Shown piece by piece: positions 56,101 through 64,000 of a stretch of 64,000 bases of DNA (within the stretch, counting starts at the first letter, position 1; each line of letters starts with the position of its first letter). The DNA lies in assembly GCA_032622095.1 (NCBI GenBank), contig CP136067.1:82302705-82366704 (forward strand), in the 5' to 3' direction. A program made the translations under genes and the position numbers. The DNA is from Siphonodentalium dalli. Taxonomy: Eukaryota > Mollusca > Scaphopoda > Gadilida > Siphonodentaliidae. The notes under the pieces are model-generated. The model searched no databases. It saw nothing but the letters and a program-made list of their open reading frames with translations, and had not been told where the DNA came from.

Positions 56101-59100
56101 GATCATTGGAAAGTCTATAAACAGCAGAAATATTATTAAAGTTAGGGTTAGTATTTTCAAAACCATTCAATCGATACCAAAAGCTTTACAGGTGAAGAAT
56201 GATTAACCTGGATGTGATTATAAGAGCGATTGGGTGAAAAATGTTTAGTTATCACATTGTGTCAACAAGATTGGTGGAGGATGTTAATATTTTAAAGCAA
56301 ATAAACCAAATGACACTCTTTATGCAGGTTAGGTGTGTGTTATCATAAACTATGACATGAAATATAAACACAATCAATGAAAAATATTTGAGTTATCAAA
56401 TCAGATAGCAAGGGGTTAATCTTACCCACATTAATGAACTGATCAACACAATAACAAGACAGTCAATGACTGTGGGGTCGCTCACCAGACTGCAAAGACT
56501 GATAAGACTGGGACTCTGGAGACCAAAACAGTCAGCACTTTTCATAATCACTTTAAAAGAAGTAGATTTAAACAGGATATGTGGCTAGAGAGACTGTAAG
56601 TATGTAGATTGGTGAAAATCCACCTTGAAATTGCCAACTGTACACTACTGATCACCCCCCATTTAAAAACAAATCTGAATTGCAGTCAAGGAAGAACATT
56701 CCATTCTATATAAGCCAAATAGTTCTTGCAAAACATATTTTAAGAATTACTATGCAGTGAAATAGTTAAGTCTCTGGCTCTGCCCTTATTTGACTTTGTG
56801 ATCCCATTTTCACAAATCTGATAAGGATAAGATTTAAGTTCCCCAGTTGAAGTTGGTGATATTCACCCATTGGGCACCTCATTTATGAATTTTATCTTCT
56901 GCAAGTTAGGGGATATAGAAACTTCCTAGAAGGGAAATTTAACTAACAACAATGTAAATTTGATACTGTAGATACTTCCCAGAAGATGAGGCCTAAGCAG
57001 AATGAGGTCTCCAGAAGGTGAATTTGGTTATGCTAGCCCGCTGTGTGGGATAGCATCACAAAAAGCGTGTATGTTCCTACATTGTGCATGCCTGGCCTCA
57101 AGCAACACAATGTATTATACAATCAAGCCTTGAAATAGTGTGAAAGTGTGTCTGTCATTTGCAGAATGAGGTCCCCAGAGGGTGAGTTTAGTGATGCTAT
57201 CCCGCACAGTGGGCTAGCATCACTAAATTCACCCTCTGGGAACCTCATTCTGCTAGGGCCCCCAACTGCTATGGCAGACCTAGGATAAGATTGAAGTTCC
57301 CCAGTTGAAGTTGATGTTCACCCATTGGGCACCTCAATTAGGAATTTATCTTCTGCAAATTAGGGGATATAGAAACTTCCTAGAAGGGAAATGTAACTAA
57401 CAACAATGTTAATTTGATACTATAGATACTTCCCAGAAGATGAGGCCTAAGCAGAATGAGGTCTCCAGAGGGTGAATTTGGTGATGCTAGGCCGCTGTGT
57501 GGGATAGCATCACTTAATTCACCCTCTGGGGACCTCATTCTGCAAATGACATTAGTCCTGATATGAACAATACATGAGAGATTGGGAATTAATGACATCT
57601 AGCAAATCTGCAGGAATGTTTATAAACATATCAAGATTGACATGATTGTGTCGGCATACCCAGCATATATACAGTTACAGCCAAAGTAAATGCTTCTTAT
57701 TAATGATTCTGTCAAGAATTTGAGTAAATTTTATTTTTGAGACCAGGCCAGGGTGGCAGAAGCAGTGCACTTGAATGAAGGGCCAGGGGCCACAACCTAC
57801 AGAAATGTAATGGCATTAGTTTTTCAATTATCAAAAAATGTTAAACAATATATATATATATTAAATTGACCATGGAGTTAAATACACTTTTTTTTTTTTT
57901 TTTTTAAATATTCTAATAAAAAAAAACAATTCCAGTTTTTTTAAATATTCTTTTATTTTTTAATATATCATTTCTTTTCTATTCTTTTCTTTTTTGGTTA
58001 AAGAGTTTAATCTGAATTTTTTTTTTCTGAGTTATGTCCCAGGCCCCACCCACATTTGACCCAGTGACCTCATTTGAACAAATCTGAACCCCAGTCAACC
58101 AATGATCCTTCATACCAAATATGAACCCATTTGGCCTGATGGTATTCGAGAAGAAGATGTTTAAAAGAATTACTATGGAGGGAAAGAGTTATGGCCCTGG
58201 TTTCTCAACTAATCAACCTGGTGACCTCATTTGAACAAATCTGGATGTGAGTCACCTAGGGAACATCCACACCAAATATGAACCCATTAGGCCTTATGGT
58301 TCTGGAAAAGAAGTCGTTATAAGAATTACTATGAAGGAATAGAGTTGTGGCCCTGCTTTCGCAACTATTTGACCCAGTGACCTCATTTGAACAAATCTGA
58401 ATGAGAGTCACCTAGGGAACATCCACACCAAATATGAACCAATTCGGTCCAATGGAACTTTAGAAGAAGATGTTCAAAGAATTGTTGACGGACGGATGGA
58501 CGGATGGACGGAAGGACGGATGGACGGACAGATGGACGGACGACGGACGAGGAGTGATGACTATAGCTCCACCGGAGACTTCGTCTCAGGTGAGCTAAAA
58601 AGCATGTAATTGGATTTAGAAGCCCATACAATAAGTCAGTCTCAAGAATACAAGCAACGTTATTATTATCCTGAAGCCCAAATGCAATGGAGGGAATTTC
58701 AAAATAAGACATTTCCTCTAATGATGAATATTCAATTGGTGGTTTTTAGAAATCCTTACTTAACCTGGCTCAAAGTGAAAGGTATAATTTAATATCTGCC
58801 TATCGGATGTCATGTGTCTATGGAATGGTTTAATTTTAATCCCAAAATCCATGCAAGTGAAAAGTGGATCACCATAAACCTGGACATAGAATCAGAGAAC
58901 GATCAAATGAAACGCATCAAAACCATGTGTGGAGAGGGTTAATTATTTTCAATGACACCATATGATTGAAGTATGGAATGGGTGGGTTAATTTTTTTCTA
59001 AGATAAGATACAGTGTCTAATGTCTGTGAACAAGTGCTGCTAGCTGGCCAAGTACTGGTCTATTATGTCTATAAACTTAGAATCTAATAATTCACTGCTG

Positions 59101-62100
59101 TGTGAATGTGATTTTCTCTTAAAATTCACAGTGTATTAATTACATTATCAGTTACTTGAATTATAAAGGACCATAACTCTGTTAAAATATATCAGATCAA
59201 ACCCAAATTCGAACTTGATCTGTATTTTGGGGTGAGGACCACATGTACCAAATGTGGCGGCAATCAGATGAAAAATAACACATCGCAGCTTGGATGAATT
59301 ATATTTAAAAACAAGAGTGGAAAGGGTCAACTAAACAATACCAAAATCCATACAGATGAAGAACGTGCTAAGAAAAACCTAGGTAAGAAATATGAGGCAG
59401 ATCAGAAGAAAACTGTTTGACTTAGATGTATCAGATAGCATTTGTGTGCAGGGTTAATTATTTTCTAAACCGTTCAATACCAAAAACTATACAGTTGAGG
59501 GGTGTGTCATCATAAACCTACATATAAAATATGAACACAATCCGACAAAAAATACCTAAGTTATGGCATCGGATAGAACATGACCATGTATGGCTGGAAA
59601 GTGTTAATCATTTCTAAACTGATCAACCGATCGATACCAAAAAATATACAGGTGAGGGGTGTGTAATCATAAACATGCAAATAAAATTTGAAAAGGACCG
59701 ACTAAAAATGCTTGAGTAATCGTGTCGGATAGCAAGTGTCTACATACGGACGGATGGATGGATGGAAGGACAAAACGTCGGATGGTTGATCTGGATGTCG
59801 GCATTATTGCATAAAAAGAATTTTATTGGAATCTCAATATTAAACTGCGACTGTTCTTTCAAGTAAAAGAGTTGATATCATATCAAAATTCAACTTATGA
59901 AGGACTCAAAATATTGAAAATCTCACATGTCAAATATTAGTCAAATCAGCAGTCAGATATTTTCTTGAGTTACAATGCAGACAAGCTCAAAATTTGTGGA
60001 ACTTGACTAATTAAAGAATGTAACAATTCAGACCAAACTCGTTTTATATTATATAGTATCAATTCATCATATGATAACAATTCAGCTTTGATTATCTTCA
60101 ATATTTTCATGTAGATATACCAACCTTTTCTGCCATCTTGTAGCCCTTCACAGCTTTCTCGGCCAATTCTGTATGTTGTTCCAGGGGTCCTCTGCAAATG
60201 AAAGATATATTTAAATGATATGGTTTGTTTGAACTTCCAAATTAATATATTAGTAATTTGTGAGGAGGGATATAAAAACATGCAAAATCAGAATTTTTTT
60301 TTTAAACATTCTTTTTTTATCAAAATTTCCTGTCCAATATTCATACAAAAACTGTAACAAAAAAGGCCCCTTTTTGTCCCCGAAGCTGCCCGTACTCAGA
60401 AGTGGTAATTTCGATGACTTCAGCAAATCATTATGAGGTATACAGTCCACATAATGTACCTCTATGCCTCTATGGACCTATGTTGATTCCTGGAATAGGG
60501 TAGGAATGTGACAAAGGCATGAATACTAGGTATACTAAAGGCTCCATACTGCCATGAACTTTTGAAGATACTACTGACTGACTTATTCATAAAGGAAAGT
60601 GTCAATGGCACTGTAGCTCAACTTGGAAAGAGAATGAATGTCATACAGTACAGTCAATGGAGCGAACAGGAATGCGGAAACAGTTTCCATATCAGATGCA
60701 TAACAAGAGCATCACTAGGGAGTGGCAAAACAGGCCCGTGGTAATTCCAACAAAGGGCCATAACTGGTGAAAATTGGCAGGCAGAACCCAAATTTGACCT
60801 GTATTTTGGGCTAGTAAATTCACATACTAAATTACATTCCATTCCATTCAGTTCAGACTTACTAAAGTTATCATCGGGAAACAAAATAATCGAGATGGAT
60901 GGACTATTAAGATAATACATCCCGTTTTTTAAAGTTAATTACCACTGTATTGTAGAAGCAAAGTCTGTCCCATTTGTGCTCATTGAGACTTTTTCCCACA
61001 CTGTCATTATGTATACTCATCTACATCATTAGGCTTACTTCAATATGACAGTCATAGCTCTTTCCACTTCATGTAGTCGACTCAAGTATTGAAGAACTCT
61101 CTCTCCAACAACAAAATTCAAATTACATGTATTCTTTTTCTTTCCTTTCTCCACACTTAAGAGTTTGATACACTGAAAAGAGAAATACAGTGAGAATCTG
61201 ATAGAGTAGCTAATGAAAAAAAGACAATCAGTCTGACAAATGGAGTCATTATTATTTTTACAATTTGCAAAATCGGAAAATGAGTAATTACTTGTGAGTG
61301 AAAGTTTATAAGTGAAAATGGTTTTAAAGCAACTTTTCCTTGCATCGTTTGTGGGGAAAAGAAGCAATTTATAATATAATAACAGCACTACCTTTTGAAG
61401 CTATTTAATTTAAATATAATTTGTGCTCACCATTACTCAGCTTGTGTCATCAAACAACATGTTTTGTTTCATTACTCACAGTACACTGAAAAAACTTAAA
61501 TATCCCCATGCATACAACTTTTTTATTCGTGATCAATCTGTTGGAAACATTTTAATCGGTACAAAATAATTGTACAACATTTTTTTTATACCAGTGAGAT
61601 CAAACAGACCTATTTACCAATTCAAATTTCCAATTCTTTTTGTAATTGGTAACTATGTTCAAGAATGTGGTTAAACACGCATTGTATTGCGTCTGCAAAC
61701 TCAGTAAAAACAAGAGCATCGCTAGGGCATGGCAAAATATGGGCATATAAACATCAATCATACTTTATAGGGTGATTTTTGGCAAAATAAATCACATGAA
61801 ATCTATCAACTAACTTTTATAAACATCTGTTCGGGTAATAATGGCCATGTACAACAGTGTGCAACTGAAATTATACTCAGAGCTAGCCGATACAGAGGCA
61901 GAATGCTTCATTGGCATGTGCTTCAGAAATAAAACATTATATTAAACCACGATCTTATACTTTTCAAAATGTTTTGGCCTAAGAAATGGGAAATTAACTT
62001 TGCATGGCCTTAGCTATTATTATATGAGATAGCACAAACATGTATGGAAGGCATACCTGGAGTTGACTGAGATTAGCCATATGAGTTCCACAGCACAGAT

Positions 62101-62173
62101 TTTCATCCACACCTTCTATTTCAATTAGACGTACTGGTCCAACATGGTCAGCAGGTAGTCCTCTCGATCTTGC
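53017..62173 (-). CDS. AARSD1: Alanyl-tRNA editing protein AARSD1, C-terminal seven exons (5' end outside window)
   Basis: Coding exons on the minus strand: 62173-62057, 61172-61039, 60191-60125, 55674-55583, 54899-54848, 53913-53819, 53188-53017. All borders follow AG/GT and every phase joins cleanly, giving 242 residues plus TAA. The first exon holds CCGTH, the C-x3-H zinc ligands of the AlaX-type editing site; the H-x3-H half should lie in exons past 64000. Later exons carry NFVVGERVLQYL, a helical linker, HRKEADDNILSMIANEM, the ICFLTCGDDKGTGMFLLSGD strand region and the basic GRFKGKCNK tail, matching the C-terminal domain of AARSD1. Known role: hydrolyses Ser- or Gly-tRNA(Ala) in the cytoplasm after mischarging by AlaRS. 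Human AARSD1 is about 412 residues, so roughly 60% is here. No damage seen. Confidence 0.9.
53819..53913 (-). CDS. AARSD1: AARSD1 exon
   Basis: 95 bp. Acceptor CTATATTTTAG, donor GTTTGT. It encodes NVICFLTCGDDKGTGMFLL and on to NELGP, the core of the C-terminal domain. Confidence 0.9.
54039..54594. mobile_element. ~556-bp foldback element with four hairpins, in an AARSD1 intron
   Basis: AGCTTCCTGAACTTTTGCGA at the left is answered by AGCTCCCTGAAATTTTGCGA in inverted orientation at the right, and both run on into AACCCTGTGCCAATG. Inside are palindromes of the GTATTCTCTTATATATGTGA type at about 54072-54130, 54168-54210 (half), 54402-54470 and 54502-54560. They match those of the element at 37384-37847. 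Confidence 0.8.
54848..54899 (-). CDS. AARSD1: AARSD1 exon
   Basis: 52 bp. Acceptor CTTTCGCAG, donor GTAATT. It encodes KEADDNILSMIANEMDQ and ends in phase 0. Confidence 0.9.
55126..55345 (-). repeat. Inverted copy of the 1260-2170 satellite family
   Basis: On the minus strand it reads through CAAACTTCATATGGATCTTC and GACCTCTAAATGGGAGCCAT-type motifs as in the block near the left end. Lies in the AARSD1 intron upstream of the 54899 exon. Confidence 0.65.
55583..55674 (-). CDS. AARSD1: AARSD1 exon
   Basis: 92 bp, phase 0 in, two bases over out. Acceptor TTCCCCACAG, donor GTATGT. It encodes VAYNVLKDLVILEVQNYK and ends NIFIYH plus part of an Arg codon. The intron before it is about 4.45 kb and filled with repeats. 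Confidence 0.88.
55705..55765 (+). repeat. Short dispersed repeat
   Basis: AAACGAGAGGCCGATCA, CAGATGTTTAACCCAT and CCTTGGCGATAG occur here and, in the same order, at 62382-62440. Both copies are intronic in AARSD1. Confidence 0.65.
56818..57551. repeat. Direct duplication with three hairpins
   Basis: About 175 bp at 56825-57000 recurs at 57283-57450. Each copy runs into a hairpin starting GCAGAATGAGGTC; another hairpin lies at 57161-57253. The stretch 57153-57551 is also closed by TGTCATTTGCAGAATGAGG and its complement, so it looks like a foldback element (399 bp) that took in or copied flanking sequence. Confidence 0.75.
57840..58025. repeat. AT-rich low-complexity region
   Basis: A (TA)n stretch, then T18-type and T-rich runs. 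Low information, in the large AARSD1 intron. Confidence 0.85.
58060..58600 (+). repeat. ~155-bp tandem repeat ending in a (GGAC/GGAT)n microsatellite
   Basis: CCTCATTTGAACAAATCTG recurs near 58069, 58224 and 58381. The third unit ends in GACGGACGGATGG-type microsatellite (58486-58550) and then CTCAGGTGAGCTAAAAA. The layout of short tandem core, microsatellite and fixed tail resembles non-autonomous repeats common in molluscs. A single diverged relative lies near 56640-56790. Confidence 0.75.
58800..59790 (+). repeat. Degenerate ~130-150-bp tandem repeat with microsatellite end
   Basis: ATACCAAAA..ATACAGGTGA-type motifs recur near 58850, 59340, 59480 and 59635. The block ends in an ACGGACGGATGGATGG run near 59750. 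Related single units lie near 56165-56420. Confidence 0.65.
59800..60124. other. AARSD1 intron, nothing recognised
   Basis: No repeat or motif that I can support. Confidence 0.4.
60125..60191 (-). CDS. AARSD1: AARSD1 exon (helical linker)
   Basis: 67 bp, completes the split codon and ends in phase 0. Acceptor TCATTTGCAG, donor GTTGGT. It encodes a charged helix, GPLEQHTELAEKAVKGYKMA. Confidence 0.85.
61039..61172 (-). CDS. AARSD1: AARSD1 exon
   Basis: 134 bp, enters in phase 0 and leaves two bases over. Acceptor CTCTTTTCAG, donor GTAAGC. It encodes CIKLLSVEKGKKK, then NFVVGERVLQYLSRLHEVER, the end of the editing domain and start of the helical linker. Confidence 0.9.
61173..62056. other. 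AARSD1 intron with dispersed repeat fragment
   Basis: ACAAGAGCATCGCTAGGG near 61710 recurs near 60705 (ACAAGAGCATCACTAGGG), again in an AARSD1 intron. Otherwise nothing recognised. Confidence 0.45.
62057..62173 (-). CDS. AARSD1: AARSD1 exon with CxxxH zinc ligands
   Basis: 39 codons, phase 0 at both ends. Acceptor TGTTTCCAG, donor GTATGC. It encodes ADHVGPVRLIEIEGVDENL followed by CCGTHMANLSQLQ, the editing-site signature. Confidence 0.92.
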
Positions 62174-62381
62174 CTGGAAACAGGCATTAATAGACCAATG
62201 ATGATCAAAGAGATAAAATGCAGTAAGTTAATCAACAAATGAGAGATATGATTCTGATAATTTATCCCTTTGATTACTAAATACGATTTAAAGAGCAGTT
62301 CCCAGTTCAGATAATAAGTTAAACAGTCTAACATTTCGCATCAATGAATAGAAATGAACCTTCTGCACTTGTCTAAGGCCA

Positions 62382-62440
62382 ATATAAACGAGAGGCCGAT
62401 CACGATCGGCAGATGTTTAACCCATCCCTTGGCGATAGTA
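62382..62440 (+). repeat. Short dispersed repeat, second copy
   Basis: Partner of 55705-55765, same orientation and order of landmarks. Confidence 0.65.
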
Positions 62441-63014
62441 AATTGTTAAGATCAGAATCATAATCTTTTAATGTTGAATTATAGAGTATACTGTTATGAT
62501 CTAAAGTAGTATATGACAATGTACATAATAACCAGTAATAACACAAATTATTGGAATGTATGAGTCAATATAGAAGGGTTAATATAACATCTAAACTCTA
62601 GAGCCTGTCACCACTATCATAGTGTGAGCAGTTCTATTCATGTTGTTGCAAATTGCCATGTGAGATATCAAAATAATATAATTATTTATTTAATGGAAAA
62701 GGTTAAAAGACATGGAATGGGTAAAAGGGGTTAAATCACCTATCTCTGCCCTGTTTGATCCAATGTAGTCCCATCATCCAAGGACTTAGAGAGCTCCATT
62801 GGTCTAGTTAAATAAATTCACCTGGCTAAGTTGTGGTTAAAAAGATAGCTAAATCAATTTATCCAATAATTCACTGTGTCTCTTATACAGACCTAACATA
62901 TGAGGGCTATAAATAACTCTCAAAGCAATAAACTATATTGTCTTTTATCTTGCTCACAGAGAAGCAGGTATTCATTAATTGTAAGTTACTTGGGTTATAA
63001 TCTGGATAATTCTT

Positions 63015-63840
63015 AGTTTAAAAAGGGCCATATCTCTGGTATAACAAATTGGATCTAACCCATATTCAAACTCGTTCTGTATTTTGAGTTGAGAAACTCA
63101 CATACCAAATTTGGTTCCTATCAGATGAAAAATGGTTGATTTATCGAAGTACATGTATGTGTGAATCATATGTCAAAGGACCATAACACCATTAAAAAAA
63201 ATCCGATCAAACCCATATTCGAAATCAATCTGTATGTTGGTCTGAGAAACTCATACACCAAATTTGGTTCCAATCAGATAAAAAATGTTTGAGTTATGGC
63301 AGAATTCATGAATTCTAAGTCGAAAAAGGGCCATAACTCCGTAAAAAAAACTCCGATCAAACCCATATTCGAACTCGATCTGTATTTTGGGTCGAGAAAC
63401 TCACATACCAAATTTGGTTCCGATCAGATAAAAAATGTTTGAGTTACGGCAGAATTCATTAATTCTAAGTCGAAAAAGGGCCATAACTCCGTAATTAAAA
63501 GTCGGATCAAACCCATATTCGAACTCGATCTGTATTTTGGGCCGAGAAACTCACATACCAAATTTGGTTCCGATCAGATAAAAAATGTTTGAGTTATGGC
63601 AGAATGCGTGAATTCTAAGTCGAAAAAGGGCCATAACTCTGTCAAAAAAAGTCGGATCAAACCCATATTCGAACTCGATCTGTATTTTGGGCTGAAAACC
63701 CCATATACAAAATTTGGTTTTGATCAGGTAAAAAATGTTTGAGTTATCGCATTACACGTAAAGTGTCTACGGACGGACAGACAGACAGACGGACGGACAG
63801 ACGGACGGACGCACGACGAGTGGTCAATCCGGACAACGAC
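63015..63840 (+). repeat. ~150-bp tandem array (five copies) with (ACGG)n tail
   Basis: AAAAGGGCCATAACTCCGT or a close variant occurs near 63023, 63172, 63323, 63473 and 63623, so spacing is 149-150 bp. Each unit continues with CCCATATTCGAACTCGATC and CACATACCAAATTTGGTTC. The array ends in GGACGGACAGACAGACGG-type microsatellite at 63765-63815. A single diverged unit lies at about 59158-59290. Confidence 0.9.
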
Positions 63841-64000
63841 ACTATGTTTACCATACATGGTATGGGTAAACATAAAAATGCCTAAGAAATTGGAATCTAA
63901 GGCCAATATAAAAAAATGCCTAAGAAATTAAGTTAATTTCCCATTTCTTAGGCCATTTCCCTTCACGACCCTATTTTAGTTCCCTCCAAATTTTTTATTT

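Noticed and set aside
58383-58712. Minus-strand 109-codon ORF with Pro-Ser-Val-Arg repeats
   Set aside because: It is the translation of the GGAC/GGAT microsatellite. The similar ORF at 63724-63906 is rejected for the same reason.

Overview
The window looks like a piece of an animal nuclear genome, most likely a lophotrochozoan and probably a mollusc. Support for animal: spliced genes with GT..AG introns, an AARSD1 gene, an ANF-receptor exon, and very dense transposons and foldback (MITE-like) repeats. The mollusc call is inference from ~150-bp tandem repeats ending in (ACGG)n-type microsatellites. The sequence is AT-rich, contains one 100-N assembly gap (43531-43630), and holds few genes.

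Layout. 1-10.9 kb: repeats only (a direct duplication, a degenerate satellite, nested inverted repeats, three MITE-like hairpin elements). 10950-27240: one 16.3-kb Ty3/Gypsy-type LTR retrotransposon on the minus strand, with 456-bp LTRs that differ at only two positions, a TAAC target duplication, a TATA box, polyA signals and a polypurine tract. Its gag and pol (protease, RT, RNase H, integrase) occupy 20320-26291 and are broken by several frame changes. About 8.9 kb of cargo lies between integrase and the 3' LTR: tandem arrays, a 5'-truncated LINE, and a hAT-like element. 28405-30184: a second truncated LINE. 31557-34138: a 2.58-kb hAT-like non-autonomous element. 36994-37240: a first exon of a natriuretic-peptide-receptor-like protein with no visible partner exons. 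37.4-43.5 kb: foldback elements and a 1.2-kb tandem array; a 1213-bp foldback element sits in one array unit and its empty site is preserved in the next unit. 43.6-46.8 kb: a less AT-rich segment with unassigned ORFs.

Genes on the right, all minus strand: a 90-aa protein with three CCHC zinc knuckles (two coding exons, 49792-48603); a ZAD-like zinc-coordinating ORF with an in-frame stop (52806-52460); and the last seven visible exons of AARSD1 (62173-53017), the trans-editing enzyme that clears mischarged tRNA-Ala. The 5' exons of AARSD1 lie beyond 64000. Its introns are filled with foldback elements and mollusc-type tandem repeats.

No operons, CRISPR arrays, rRNA or tRNA genes were seen. 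Coding calls rest on conserved motifs and consistent splice phases read by eye; no database search was possible.
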